Of a DNA stretch of 57,801 nt, positions 17,021 to 26,362 are shown piece after piece (position 1 is the first letter of the stretch; every line of letters starts with the position of its first letter). The stretch is taken from assembly GCA_026396805.1 (NCBI GenBank), contig JAPLVZ010000002.1, forward strand, positions 1 to 57,801, given 5' to 3'. The notes below the pieces were generated by a model, which was not told the origin of the DNA, ran no database searches, and worked only from the letters and a program-made list of their open reading frames with translations. The stretch comes from Candidatus Falkowiibacteriota bacterium. GTDB lineage: Bacteria > Patescibacteriota > Patescibacteriia > Patescibacteriales > UBA12465. The position numbers and the translations under genes were made by a program.

Positions 17021-18031
17021 TTATATTAATCCGTCTTTGGTTTTTCTGAAGTGGTCGTCGGCTAAAGGGCGGAAGCCATTTTTTAGCGCCAGTTTTTCCA
17101 GCTTGGTTTGATAGTTCTTAAATTCTTGGCCGCGCGCTTCAATCAGAAATTTTTTCAGAGCCGGCGTAATTTTTAAAATTTCAAATAAACCGATGGCGCG
17201 GCGCTGGTCGGGAGCGGTTTTTTTAACTTTCCTTTTCAAGACGGCTAAGCGCTGACTGACAATCATCTTCAGGCTATCCAGTTTCAATTTCAAGGGCAAC
17301 GGCCAGGCTATTATTTTTTCCAGCACCTCCCAAGAGTTATCGGCCTCAATCGTGCCGAAAACCAAGCGTCCGCTCGCCGCCGCCCGGATGGCCAGTCCTA
17401 AGGCCTTAGTTTCATCAAGATCGTCGGCTAAGATTATTTCCGAATCCAGAGTCAGGATTTTTTCCCAGTTAGTCGCGGTTGGAACTAAAGAGACAATTCC
17501 CGGAATCTCATAAGCGCGATGTTTCAGAAAAGAATAAATGCTCTTATTAGAATCACTTAATTCAAGAAGCAGGGAATTAAGGGTGGCGCTTTTGCCGCCG
17601 CCGCCGGGAGAACCGATAAGTATCAGTCCCGACTTTAAGCCCAGAGATTTTTTTATTTCCTGAAGCTCGGACCGTTGCAGGCCGAGCTGGTTGAGGCGCC
17701 AGAGAGTAGCCGGTGGCTTAATGAGATTAATAATCATCTTTTCGCCGCTCGCCTCCGGCAGAATGGTCAGATAAAAATTCAAACAGCCGGTCCGATGGGG
17801 CAGCCGGCCATATTTTTGGGCGGTGAATTCTCCGGGAGCGACGGTTAATATTCTTCTTAGACTGGAAAATAATTCTTGTTCCAGTTTTTTTGGCAAGACT
17901 AAGCTTCGTTTGGCTCGCCCGACAAAATAACAATCCAAAATCAGCTGGTCGGCCTGCCTGGTGATAACCAAATTATCCGCTCCTTCGCCGGCGGCGTAAT
18001 TGAATATTTTAGTAATAATTTTTTGGCTCAT
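17021..18031 (-). CDS. Divergent PilB/GspE-like type II/IV secretion ATPase
   Basis: 336 residues, recognisably the C-terminal ATPase half of the PilB/PilT/GspE family. Walker A is GSPGGGGKSAT (about 157-167), followed by an Asp-box-like region and AIRAAASGRLVFGTIEAD. Several conserved positions are changed. The Walker B region reads SEIILADDLDE rather than the family's VGEIRD type. The His box (usually STLHTN) reads GTIEAD. There are no zinc cysteines. It may have lost mechanical activity or act as a sugar-cluster regulator. First gene of the minus-strand glycosyltransferase operon and leaderless by its promoter position. No pilin genes lie nearby. Confidence 0.75.
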   Translation of the reverse strand: MSQKIITKIFNYAAGEGADNLVITRQADQLILDCYFVGRAKRSLVLPKKLEQELFSSLRRILTVAPGEFTAQKYGRLPHRTGCLNFYLTILPEASGEKMIINLIKPPATLWRLNQLGLQRSELQEIKKSLGLKSGLILIGSPGGGGKSATLNSLLLELSDSNKSIYSFLKHRAYEIPGIVSLVPTATNWEKILTLDSEIILADDLDETKALGLAIRAAASGRLVFGTIEADNSWEVLEKIIAWPLPLKLKLDSLKMIVSQRLAVLKRKVKKTAPDQRRAIGLFEILKITPALKKFLIEARGQEFKNYQTKLEKLALKNGFRPLADDHFRKTKDGLI

Positions 18032-18040
18032 AATATCTTA

Positions 18041-18049
18041 ATTATAACA
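18041..18049 (-). promoter_or_regulatory. Extended -10 promoter of the minus-strand glycosyltransferase operon
   Basis: On the minus strand TGT-TATAAT ends 9 nt before the ATG (18031), giving an almost leaderless transcript. Confidence 0.55.
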
Positions 18050-18112
18050 TAGTTTTGTATTATTTTAAAATGTGATAAACTAAAAATAAAGAGATTATTC
18101 GCTTATTTTTTT

Positions 18113-18526
18113 ATGGCTTATTCTAATTTTTACGCCAATTTTTACTCTTTCTGTCAAGAAATAAGGGCTGCGGGCGCGGCGCTTTGGCGTTTTATCCCGA
18201 GCCGCTTTTATTTAGGGATAGCCGTTCTCTTGCAGGCCGCCAGTTGGTTACAAGCGATTTTTATTTATAAGCACCTAAGCGGAGAACTCCTGGTTCTTCA
18301 TTATAATATCGATTTCGGCATCAATTTGATCGGAGAACCGCGACGGATATTTTTGTATCCGCTGTTTGGTTTGGGAATTTTCGCGCTGAATTGGATAATC
18401 GCCGCCGCCCTGCGCCGGCGTCAGTATTTTCGTTTATTCACTCATCTCCTCCTGACGGCCGCTCTGTTATTTTCTTTATTCGTCAGTTTGGCTTTAATGT
18501 TTATTTATTTGATTAATTTTAGATAA
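18113..18526 (+). CDS. Small multi-pass membrane protein, unknown function
   Basis: 137 residues with three likely membrane helices (about 30-50, 77-97, 106-133). A segment between the first two, LHYNIDFGINLIGEPRRIFLYP, looks conserved-type. The string HYNIDFGINLIG recalls small CPR membrane proteins beside mraY, but I do not recognise a named family. Ends 9 bp before mraY and may be co-transcribed with it. A weak promoter-like TGT-GATAAA lies near 18071. Confidence 0.6.
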   Translation: MAYSNFYANFYSFCQEIRAAGAALWRFIPSRFYLGIAVLLQAASWLQAIFIYKHLSGELLVLHYNIDFGINLIGEPRRIFLYPLFGLGIFALNWIIAAALRRRQYFRLFTHLLLTAALLFSLFVSLALMFIYLINFR

Positions 18527-18535
18527 CCTCGCTTT

Positions 18536-19585
18536 ATGATGGAATTTTATACTGTTAAGATTTTGTTTTTTTCCGCACTCGCTTTTATTTTTACGATTAT
18601 CGTCGCGCCGCTTTTAACCCATTATCTTTATAAATATAAATTAGGGAAGAAAATTCGCCGCGGCGGCGAGACGCCGATTTTCAGCGAACTTCACGCCCAT
18701 AAAGAGGGAACGCCGACTATGGGCGGCGTCCTGATTTGGGGGACGGTTTTGATTTTTATTCTCGGTTTTTCCCTGTTAAACAACCTTTTCCCCGGCAGTA
18801 TTTTCCAGCACCTGAATTTTTTGTCCCGCTCGGAAACCCTCCTGCCTCTGGGCGCTTTGATTATTTCCGCTCTGATCGGACTCTTTGACGATTGGCTGGA
18901 TGTGCGCGGCAAAGGCGTGCTCGGCGGCGGCGGCTTAAAAATGCGTCATCGCCTGCTTATCTATGTCCTAATCGCGATCGCCGGCGCGCTGTGGTTTTAT
19001 TATAAATTGGATTGGACGGTTTTCCATATCCCTTTTTTGGGTAATTTTGAAATCGGCGGCTGGTATATTCCGATATTTATCTTTATCATCGTCGCCACTT
19101 CTTTCTCGGTCAATGAGACTGACGGCTTGGACGGTTTGGCCGGCGGGACTTTGGCGATCGCTTTCGCCGCTTACGGCGTAATCGCGTTTATCTTGGGACG
19201 TTATGAACTCGCGACTTTTTGTGGCGTCATTATCGGCGCCCTCCTCGCTTTCTTATGGTTTAATATTCCGCCCGCCCGCTTCTATCTGGGCGACACCGGG
19301 TCCATGAGTCTGGGAGTCACCCTCGGCATTATCGCCATGCTCACCAATAATTCGCTCCTGCTTATTTTTATCGGTTTGATTTTCTTGTTGGAATCACTAT
19401 CAGTCATTATCCAGGTCTTATCCAAGAAATTCCGTGGCCGCAAAGTTTTTTTATCAGCGCCCATCCATCATCATTACCAGGCTAAGGGCTGGCCGGAAGC
19501 GAAAGTCGTGATGCGTTTTTGGGTGATAGCGGGCATCGGCTCGGCCATCGCGCTGATGATTTTTTTTCTTGATCAAAAGTTTTAA
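18536..19585 (+). CDS. mraY: Phospho-N-acetylmuramoyl-pentapeptide transferase
   Basis: Transfers phospho-MurNAc-pentapeptide to undecaprenyl phosphate to make lipid I. Polytopic, 349 residues, normal length. Seen: GTPTMGGVLIW (about 58-68), FDDWLDV with two Asp residues (about 117-123), NETDGLDGLAGGT with catalytic Asp residues, GDTGSMSLG and PIHHHYQAKGWPE. These are all MraY hallmarks. ATG-ATG start; either codon is possible. Heads mraY-ftsW-murG-murC. Confidence 0.95.
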   Translation: MMEFYTVKILFFSALAFIFTIIVAPLLTHYLYKYKLGKKIRRGGETPIFSELHAHKEGTPTMGGVLIWGTVLIFILGFSLLNNLFPGSIFQHLNFLSRSETLLPLGALIISALIGLFDDWLDVRGKGVLGGGGLKMRHRLLIYVLIAIAGALWFYYKLDWTVFHIPFLGNFEIGGWYIPIFIFIIVATSFSVNETDGLDGLAGGTLAIAFAAYGVIAFILGRYELATFCGVIIGALLAFLWFNIPPARFYLGDTGSMSLGVTLGIIAMLTNNSLLLIFIGLIFLLESLSVIIQVLSKKFRGRKVFLSAPIHHHYQAKGWPEAKVVMRFWVIAGIGSAIALMIFFLDQKF

Positions 19586-19605
19586 GTCCGTCCGAATTTT
19601 TTATT

Positions 19606-20757
19606 ATGCTGCGAATTTTCCGAGGAAAATCGGCGCCGCGTCCGAGCGAGCATGAACCCGATAAAAGCCTGATAACGGCTTTATTCGTTTTGCTTATTTT
19701 CGGACTGGTAATGCTTTTCAGCGCCTCTTGGATCGTTTCTTACGCCCGTTTTGGCAATACTTATCATTATCTTATCGGCCAGGTTTTCAGTCTAGCAATC
19801 GCCTTAGCGGTTTTTTTTATCGCCACGCGCGTTGATTATCATTGGTGGAAGAAGTTCGCCGGTTTCTTCCTGCTATTTTCCATCATTCTGCTTTTATTGG
19901 TTTTTATTCCCGGACTCCAGGCCGGCTATGGCACCGCTCGCAGTTGGATATATATCTTCGGTCAATCCTTCCAGCCGTCGGAATTGGTGAAAGTTTCTTT
20001 CTTGATATATCTGGCGACATGGCTCGAAGCGAAAAAAGAGGGACTCGGCAGCCTGACGAGCGGCGTCATCCCTTTTTTAATAATCCTGGGAGTTATCAGC
20101 GCGCTCATGATCTTGCAGCCTGATTTAGGAACGCTGTTTATTATCGCTTTCACGGCTCTGGTTGTTTTTTTCGCCGGCGGCGGACGAGTGACTCATATTA
20201 TCATCGCCTTGCTCTTAGCCACTCTGGCCGTATTTTTATTTTTGAATTTAAAATCTTATCAGAGTGACCGTTTTAAATGTTTGCAAGATCCCAGTTACAG
20301 TACTAATGATAAATGCTATCAGATTAACCAATCGCTGATCGCGGTCGGTTCCGGCGGACTTTTCGGCCGCGGTTTAGGTCAGAGCCGTCAGAAGTTCATG
20401 TATTTGCCGGAGGTCTGGAGCGATTCCATCTTTTCGATTATCGCCGAAGAGATCGGGTTTTTCTTTTCCACGCTTTTGATATTATTATATCTATTCCTGT
20501 TTTATCGCGGTTTGCTTATTGCCCGCGGCGCTCCGGATCTTTACGGCAGTTCCTTGGCGATTGGCATCGTCGTCTGGCTGGCGGTCCAGACATTCCTAAA
20601 TATCGGCGGTATGACTAACCTTATCCCGATGACCGGCGTGCCTTTGCCCTTTATTTCCGCCGGCGGATCGGCGGCCTTGTCGTCTCTACTTGGTATGGGC
20701 ATACTGGTTAATATAAGCAAACAGACAAAACGACGCGGGTATAATAAGACGGCTTAG
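19606..20757 (+). CDS. ftsW: Peptidoglycan glycosyltransferase FtsW (SEDS family)
   Basis: Polymerises lipid II at the division site. 383 residues with about ten membrane helices. Seen: LMLFSASW-like segment VMLFSASWIVS, GTARSWI, QPSELVKVSFLIYLATWL, LQPDLGTL, IAEEIGFF and the C-terminal MTGVPLPFISAGGSA. Position between mraY and murG favours FtsW over RodA, although sequence alone separates the two poorly. Confidence 0.9.
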   Translation: MLRIFRGKSAPRPSEHEPDKSLITALFVLLIFGLVMLFSASWIVSYARFGNTYHYLIGQVFSLAIALAVFFIATRVDYHWWKKFAGFFLLFSIILLLLVFIPGLQAGYGTARSWIYIFGQSFQPSELVKVSFLIYLATWLEAKKEGLGSLTSGVIPFLIILGVISALMILQPDLGTLFIIAFTALVVFFAGGGRVTHIIIALLLATLAVFLFLNLKSYQSDRFKCLQDPSYSTNDKCYQINQSLIAVGSGGLFGRGLGQSRQKFMYLPEVWSDSIFSIIAEEIGFFFSTLLILLYLFLFYRGLLIARGAPDLYGSSLAIGIVVWLAVQTFLNIGGMTNLIPMTGVPLPFISAGGSAALSSLLGMGILVNISKQTKRRGYNKTA

Positions 20758-20783
20758 ATAATAATAAATTAGATAATAATAAA

Positions 20784-21914
20784 ATGGCTAATAGTCGACC
20801 GACAAAAATAATAATGTTCAGCGGCGGCGGAACCGGGGGATCGGTGGCTCCGCTTTTGGCCGTGGCCGAAGAGCTATGGAAGGAACCGGGCGATTCTGAT
20901 TTACGGTTTGTCTTCGTCGGCACCAAGAGCGGCCCGGAAAGGGAAATGGTCGCCGCTTTTAATAAGGAAATCGGCCCGATGGAATTCATTCCGCTTATCA
21001 GCGGCAAATGGCGCCGTTATTTCTCTATTTATAATTTTTTGGACATTTTTAAAATTATCGCCGCTTGGTTTCAATCTTTCGGCCTGTTGGCAAAAATTCG
21101 TCCGGATATCGTCATCAGCGCCGGCGCTTTCGTCAGCGTCCCTTTAGTTTGGGCGGCGACCGGAAAAAAAATTCCCGTCCTCATTCATCAGCAGGATTTA
21201 CGTCCCGGCCTGGCCAATAAATTAATGGCCCATCGAGCGCGCGCCATTACCGTCGTTTTTGAAAAATCTCTGCTTGATTATGGTCCGAAAGCGGTCTTAG
21301 CGGGGAATCCGATACGCCAATTAATGAATATCCGAGATGAAAATTTGGTTAAAAAATTAAAAGCTGAATATTCTTTAGATAATTCCATTCCTCTGGTTTT
21401 ATTTTTTGGCGGCGGTCTCGGCGCGACCGGAATAAACCGTTTAGTTTTTAAGGCCGCCTCCGGTCTGGCCCGGGACTGTCAGATTATCCATCTGACCGGT
21501 CGGGGGAAGATGCCTGAAGATTCTAATTTATTAAAGATTAATAATTATCATGTCTTAGAATTTCTAGATAATCGTGAATTAGCTACCTTGATGGCTCTGT
21601 CCGATTTGGTCGTTTCTCGCGCCGGTCTCGGCACTTTGACGGAATTATCTTATTGGCGCAAGCCGACAATTCTGATTCCGATGCCGAACTCGCATCAGGA
21701 AGAAAACGCCGCTTATTTCGCGCAGGAGCGGGCGGCTTTATTTATGAATCAAGCGGAACTCACTCCGGAAAAATTAACGGCGGCCGTCAAAGACGTTTTG
21801 GCTGATTCGATCTTAAAAAGGGAATTAAGCAATAATATCGGCAAGATTATGAAGCGCGGCGCGGCCGGCACCATTGCCGGGATTATCTGGGAAATTATCG
21901 GCGGACAAAAATAA
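20784..21914 (+). CDS. murG: UDP-GlcNAc--lipid I N-acetylglucosamine transferase MurG
   Basis: Adds GlcNAc to lipid I to form lipid II on the inner membrane face. 376 residues, GT-B. Seen: glycine loop SGGGTGGSVAPLLAV (about 13-27), HQQDLRPGLANKLMA (about 130-144), NPIRQ, FGGGLGATGINRLV and the donor motif SRAGLGTLTELSYWRKP followed by HQEENA. All match MurG. The N-terminal loop reads TGGSVAP where E. coli has TGGHVFP. Confidence 0.94.
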   Translation: MANSRPTKIIMFSGGGTGGSVAPLLAVAEELWKEPGDSDLRFVFVGTKSGPEREMVAAFNKEIGPMEFIPLISGKWRRYFSIYNFLDIFKIIAAWFQSFGLLAKIRPDIVISAGAFVSVPLVWAATGKKIPVLIHQQDLRPGLANKLMAHRARAITVVFEKSLLDYGPKAVLAGNPIRQLMNIRDENLVKKLKAEYSLDNSIPLVLFFGGGLGATGINRLVFKAASGLARDCQIIHLTGRGKMPEDSNLLKINNYHVLEFLDNRELATLMALSDLVVSRAGLGTLTELSYWRKPTILIPMPNSHQEENAAYFAQERAALFMNQAELTPEKLTAAVKDVLADSILKRELSNNIGKIMKRGAAGTIAGIIWEIIGGQK

Positions 21915-21969
21915 ATGGACAAAAATAAATCAGGACGGATAAAAGGCGGCGCTTTAACTTGATTTCATT

Positions 21970-23496
21970 ATGGCTAAATTAATAAAGACAAAAAAAAATA
22001 AAATAAAGAAAAATATTTATTTTATCGGCATCAAAGGTGCGGGTATGACGATGCTGGCTCAATTTTTAGCGGCGCAGGGACACCAGGTTTCCGGTTCCGA
22101 TATCCAAGATTCTTTTTTGACCGATAAAGTCTTAAAGAAGGCCAAAATAAAAGTTTTGTCGCCGTTTGCGGCGAGTAATATTCCCGTCCGGCCGGATTTG
22201 ATAATTTATTCTTCCGCTTATAACGAGAAAAATAATCCGGAAATGGCTGAAATAAAAAAGCCGGCGGATTTTAAGAATATTCCCGTTTTATCTTACGCCG
22301 CCGCTTTAGGCCGGGTTTTTAATGAACATGACGGCGTCGCGGTCTGCGGCAGCCACGGAAAAACCACGACTTCCGCTTGGCTCGGCTATGTCCTGATGAA
22401 AGCCGGTCAGGAGCCGAACGTGCTCGTCGGTTCCCGCGTCCCTCAATTTAGCGGCAGCAGTTTAAAAGGTTCATCGCCTTATCTTATCGCTGAAGTCGAT
22501 GAATATCAAAATAAATTACAATACTTCCGACCCATTGGCGTCGTGCTAAATAATATTGATTACGACCACCCCGATTATTTTAAGACCGCCGCCGCTTATA
22601 CTAAAGTTTTCGCCGACTTTATCAAGAAAATTTCGCCGGCCGGCTTCTTAATCATCAATGGCCGCGATCAAGAAATAAAAAAGATAAAAAAATATTGCCG
22701 CGGCCGGGTGCGCTCTTATGATTTAGCGCCGAACGCCAAGACCTTTGTCGAGGCGGAAGAAGCAATTAAGACCGAAGTCGATTATTTGGCTTATGATTTA
22801 AGGTTGAGAAACGGCTATCAAATATTTAAAGTCGCAAGCCGCGAGACAAAAGTGAGCGCTAAGCTGCGCGTCGAAAATGTTTACGGCTTGGGAGAATTCA
22901 AGATCAGTCTCTGGGGAGAACATAACGCGCTCAACGCGCTCGCGGTTCTTGCCGCCGCCCGTGAATTAAAAGTGTCTTTAGAAGAAGTCAGAAGCGCCCT
23001 GGCCTCATTCACCGGTACCGAACGCCGCGCTCAAATCCTTGGGAAATATCACGGCGCTCTGATAATCGACGATTACGCCCATCATCCGACGGAAATCGCG
23101 GCGACTCTGAAAGGCCTGTGCGCTCATTATCCGGATAAAAATATTATTACCGTCTTTCATCCTCATACTTTCACCCGCACCAAAGAATTTTTCCATGATT
23201 TTGTGACCAGTTTTACCTCTTCCGATGAACTCATAATTCTGGATATTTACGGTTCGGCTCGGGAATCCGCCGGCCGGCGGACGGTGGAAGCAAAAGACGG
23301 AATTTCCAGCCGCCAACTGGTCGTTGCTATCGATAAATTCAACAAAAATCAGAAGCGCAAGCAGTCGGTCAAATATTTAGGCACTATACCAGAAGTAATC
23401 GCGTATTTGCGCCGGCGTTTGACTTCCAAAGACACTTTACTGTTAATGGGAGCCGGCGATGTTTTTAGAATCGGGGAAGACTTGTTAAAACCATAA
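21970..23496 (+). CDS. murC: UDP-N-acetylmuramate--L-alanine ligase MurC
   Basis: ATP-dependent Mur ligase adding L-Ala to UDP-MurNAc. 508 residues. Seen: Rossmann-like IGIKGAGMTMLAQFL (about 17-31), GSDIQDSFLT, P-loop CGSHGKTTTSAW (about 125-136), EVDEYQNKL, NNIDYDHPDYF and IDDYAHHPTEIAATL. The pattern follows MurC, although KGAGM replaces the usual GIGGxGM. Start chosen at the first ATG behind an AT-rich gap. Confidence 0.9.
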   Translation: MAKLIKTKKNKIKKNIYFIGIKGAGMTMLAQFLAAQGHQVSGSDIQDSFLTDKVLKKAKIKVLSPFAASNIPVRPDLIIYSSAYNEKNNPEMAEIKKPADFKNIPVLSYAAALGRVFNEHDGVAVCGSHGKTTTSAWLGYVLMKAGQEPNVLVGSRVPQFSGSSLKGSSPYLIAEVDEYQNKLQYFRPIGVVLNNIDYDHPDYFKTAAAYTKVFADFIKKISPAGFLIINGRDQEIKKIKKYCRGRVRSYDLAPNAKTFVEAEEAIKTEVDYLAYDLRLRNGYQIFKVASRETKVSAKLRVENVYGLGEFKISLWGEHNALNALAVLAAARELKVSLEEVRSALASFTGTERRAQILGKYHGALIIDDYAHHPTEIAATLKGLCAHYPDKNIITVFHPHTFTRTKEFFHDFVTSFTSSDELIILDIYGSARESAGRRTVEAKDGISSRQLVVAIDKFNKNQKRKQSVKYLGTIPEVIAYLRRRLTSKDTLLLMGAGDVFRIGEDLLKP

Positions 23497-23510
23497 AAAT
23501 TTTGTATTAT
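23482..23510 (+). promoter_or_regulatory. Promoter for the ABC exporter, nearly leaderless
   Basis: TTGTTA, 17-bp spacer, TATTAT, then 8 nt to the ATG at 23519. It overlaps the end of murC. Confidence 0.5.
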
Positions 23511-23518
23511 TCCTATCT

Positions 23519-25309
23519 ATGATTCAAGTCGACGAAAATAAAACTGAAAAAGAGAGTATCTCCTGGAAGCGTTTTTGGGTGGAATTATGGCGTTTACTGG
23601 CGTCTTTTAGGAAATTATTCGGGACGATAACGATTGTCACTCTGCTGGCGGCGATTTTGGATTTGGGAAAACCCTATATCTTAAAATTGGTTATCGACAA
23701 TTTGAATAATTTTTCCAAGGATCAATTATTCTTCTTATTAAAACTGATCGTTCTTTATCTGGCGACGGATGAGTTTCGTTCTTTTATATCTTATCTGGGT
23801 GATCGTTGGATTCTGAAATTATTGGTCAAGGTGGAATATTTTTTGGGCATGACCGCCCAGGAAAAATTGGTTTTTTTAAGCTTGGGCTATCATGAGCGCC
23901 AAAATACCGGGGCGAAGATAATTAAGATTGAAAGAGGGGTGGAAAAGATTTCCGAATTTTTGAATAATATTTTTTGGGAAGTCTTGCCGACCGTGTTTCA
24001 ACTTGTTTTTACTCTCGTGGCTTTATTCTGGTCCGATTGGCGCATCGGCCTTTCCTTTTTGGTTTTCGCGCCGCTTTTTATCTTCATAACCTATTGGTCC
24101 AATAAGCGGATGTATCCGATTCGGAAAGCGATTTATCGCGATTATGAAATCGCTTCCGGCAAGATGGGGCAGGCGATAATCAATATCAACGCCGTCCAAT
24201 CTTTCGTGCAGGAAGAGAACGAACTGAAAGGCTTCGGACGCGTCAAAGCGAAGATCCGTGATAACGAAGACAAGCAATGGGGCTGGATGATGAAAATCGG
24301 CCTGGGGCGCAATTTTATCGTTGATTTCGGCCGGGCGGCCGTTTTATTTCTAGGCGTTTATTTGGTTTACAAGGGAACGCTCTCCGTCGGTTCTTTGATT
24401 TTCGTCTTCACGCTAAGCGAGAAAGCCTATGCGTCTTTATTTCGTCTTTCCCGTTTTTACGACCGGATGGAAGAAGGCCGTGAAGGCGTCAACCGCTTGA
24501 TCGCCCTGTTTAACGAGGAGAATGAAATCGTCAATCCGCCAGGTGGCTTGAAACCGTCAGACATCAAAGGCGAAATAAAATTTGATCATGCTTCTTTCCA
24601 TTACAATATTAATAAGCGAGCCGCGGTCAGCGATTTGAGTTTTACAATCAAAGCGGGCAGCATCACGGCCTTAGTCGGTCCTTCCGGCGGCGGTAAAACT
24701 ACCGTCGCCCGCTTGGTTTATCGTCATTATGATCCTCAAGTCGGCCGCGTCTTACTAGACGGGAAAGACCTGCGCGCTTATGATTTGCGGAGCTTCAGGA
24801 AATTTTTAGCCATCGTTCCGCAAGAGGTGGAAATTTTCGATCTGACCGTGGCGGCCAATATCGCTTACGCCCGTCCCGAGGCCACACGCGCGGAGATTGT
24901 TGAAGCGGCACGCATCGCTAACGCGGACGAATTCATCGCTCGGCTTGATAAGGGTTATGATACGTTAACCGGCGAAAGAGGCATAAAATTATCCGGCGGT
25001 CAGCGCCAGCGCCTCGGCATCGCTCGGGCGATTCTGGCTAATCCGCGTGTTCTAATTTTTGATGAAGCGACTTCTAATCTGGATAGTCAAAGTGAAGCGC
25101 TGATTCAAGACGCGATAAAAAAAATCAGCCGCAATCGGACAATGATAATCATCGCCCATCGTTTAAGCACGATCAAACAAGCCGATAAGATTGTCGTTTT
25201 GGAAGGCGGGAAAGTCGTTGAAGAGGGAAGCCATAAAGAATTGGCTTCCGCTCAGGGCGGCTTATACGCCAAGCTCTTGAAACTGCAGGCGCTGGGAGAA
25301 GTAGATTAA
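23519..25309 (+). CDS. ABC exporter, fused membrane and ATPase domains
   Basis: 596-residue half-transporter, working as a dimer. Six membrane helices (about 35-330) precede the nucleotide-binding domain. Seen: Walker A GPSGGGKTT (about 391-399), Q-loop VPQEVEIF, signature LSGGQRQRLG, Walker B VLIFDEATSNLD and H-loop IIAHRLSTI. Resembles MsbA/multidrug exporters; substrate not deducible. Placement inside the mur cluster hints at an envelope precursor or lipid, which is only inference. Confidence 0.9.
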   Translation: MIQVDENKTEKESISWKRFWVELWRLLASFRKLFGTITIVTLLAAILDLGKPYILKLVIDNLNNFSKDQLFFLLKLIVLYLATDEFRSFISYLGDRWILKLLVKVEYFLGMTAQEKLVFLSLGYHERQNTGAKIIKIERGVEKISEFLNNIFWEVLPTVFQLVFTLVALFWSDWRIGLSFLVFAPLFIFITYWSNKRMYPIRKAIYRDYEIASGKMGQAIININAVQSFVQEENELKGFGRVKAKIRDNEDKQWGWMMKIGLGRNFIVDFGRAAVLFLGVYLVYKGTLSVGSLIFVFTLSEKAYASLFRLSRFYDRMEEGREGVNRLIALFNEENEIVNPPGGLKPSDIKGEIKFDHASFHYNINKRAAVSDLSFTIKAGSITALVGPSGGGKTTVARLVYRHYDPQVGRVLLDGKDLRAYDLRSFRKFLAIVPQEVEIFDLTVAANIAYARPEATRAEIVEAARIANADEFIARLDKGYDTLTGERGIKLSGGQRQRLGIARAILANPRVLIFDEATSNLDSQSEALIQDAIKKISRNRTMIIIAHRLSTIKQADKIVVLEGGKVVEEGSHKELASAQGGLYAKLLKLQALGEVD

Positions 25310-25324
25310 TCAAAATTTTCCGAT

Positions 25325-25330
25325 TATAAT
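25325..25330 (+). promoter_or_regulatory. -10 box for leaderless murB
   Basis: TATAAT lies 6 nt before the murB ATG; no good -35 was seen. Confidence 0.4.
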
Positions 25331-25336
25331 GGGAAT

Positions 25337-26356
25337 ATGTTAAAGATTGAACCAAATAAAAATTTAACTCGCCTCACGACTCTTCAAATCGGCGCTCCGG
25401 CCGAATTTTTCGCTGTTATCAAGAGCCGAGAAGATCTGGACGAAGCGATTGTCTGGGCCAAAAAAAACAAGAAAACCATTTGGATATTGGGAGGCGGTTC
25501 TAACGTCTTGATTTCTAAAAAAATAGTCGGCTTGGTTTTAAAGAATGAGATCAGGGGCATGGCCATAAAGAAAGAAGGCGCGACCACGGCGATTGTCGAG
25601 GCGAAGTCCGGAGAAAGCTGGATTCGTTTCGTTAATTTTACCGTAGAACATAATTTAAGCGGGCTGGAAAATTTATTTTTAATTTACGGCACCGTCGGCG
25701 CCGCTCCGGTTCAAAATATCGGCGCTTACGGCGTGGAACTAAAAGATGTTTTTTATTCGCTCACGGCGATTGATTTAAAAACCGGGTGCGAAAGAATCTT
25801 TAAGCCGGCCGATTGTCGCTTCGGCTATCGCGACAGTATTTTCAAGAATAAATTGAAAGGCCGCTACTTTATATATTCCGTCGCCGTCAAGTTAAGCAAG
25901 AAACCGTCTTTAAAATTAGATTACGGATCTTTGCGGGAAAAATTGGCCGAGCAAGGGATAAAGAAGCCGTCTCTAAAAGATGTTGTGGCCGCGATTGCCG
26001 AAATCAGAAACAGTAAGTTGCCGAATCCCGGGACTCTGCCCAACGCCGGCTCTTTCTTTAAAAATATAGAAACGAGCTTAGCTATTTATAAAAAATTATT
26101 AAAAAAATATCCGGGCTTGCCGTTCTGGCCGGTCTCCGCCGCCCGCGTTAAGATTCCGGCCGGCTGGCTGATAGAGAACGCCGGGTTCAAGGGCAAGAAA
26201 TTTGGTTCGGTCGGCATGCACGATAAACAAGCCTTGATTCTCGTTAATTACGGCGGCGCGAGCGCCAAACAGGCCGGCGCTTTAGTTAAGAAGGTTAAAG
26301 CCGCGGTCAAGAAGAAATTTGGCCTTGATTTAGAGGAAGAAGTTAATATAATATAG
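25337..26356 (+). CDS. murB: UDP-N-acetylenolpyruvoylglucosamine reductase MurB
   Basis: FAD enzyme reducing enolpyruvyl-UDP-GlcNAc to UDP-MurNAc. 339 residues, like the longer type I enzymes. Seen: TTLQIGAPAEFF, ILGGGSNVLI (about 50-59), GTVGAAPVQNIGAYGVE (about 120-136), GYRDSIFK, the catalytic Ser in NAGSFFKN (about 239-246) and GWLIENAGFKGKKFG. The alaS gene starts 6 bp after its stop. Confidence 0.93.
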   Translation: MLKIEPNKNLTRLTTLQIGAPAEFFAVIKSREDLDEAIVWAKKNKKTIWILGGGSNVLISKKIVGLVLKNEIRGMAIKKEGATTAIVEAKSGESWIRFVNFTVEHNLSGLENLFLIYGTVGAAPVQNIGAYGVELKDVFYSLTAIDLKTGCERIFKPADCRFGYRDSIFKNKLKGRYFIYSVAVKLSKKPSLKLDYGSLREKLAEQGIKKPSLKDVVAAIAEIRNSKLPNPGTLPNAGSFFKNIETSLAIYKKLLKKYPGLPFWPVSAARVKIPAGWLIENAGFKGKKFGSVGMHDKQALILVNYGGASAKQAGALVKKVKAAVKKKFGLDLEEEVNII

Positions 26357-26362
26357 AAACCT

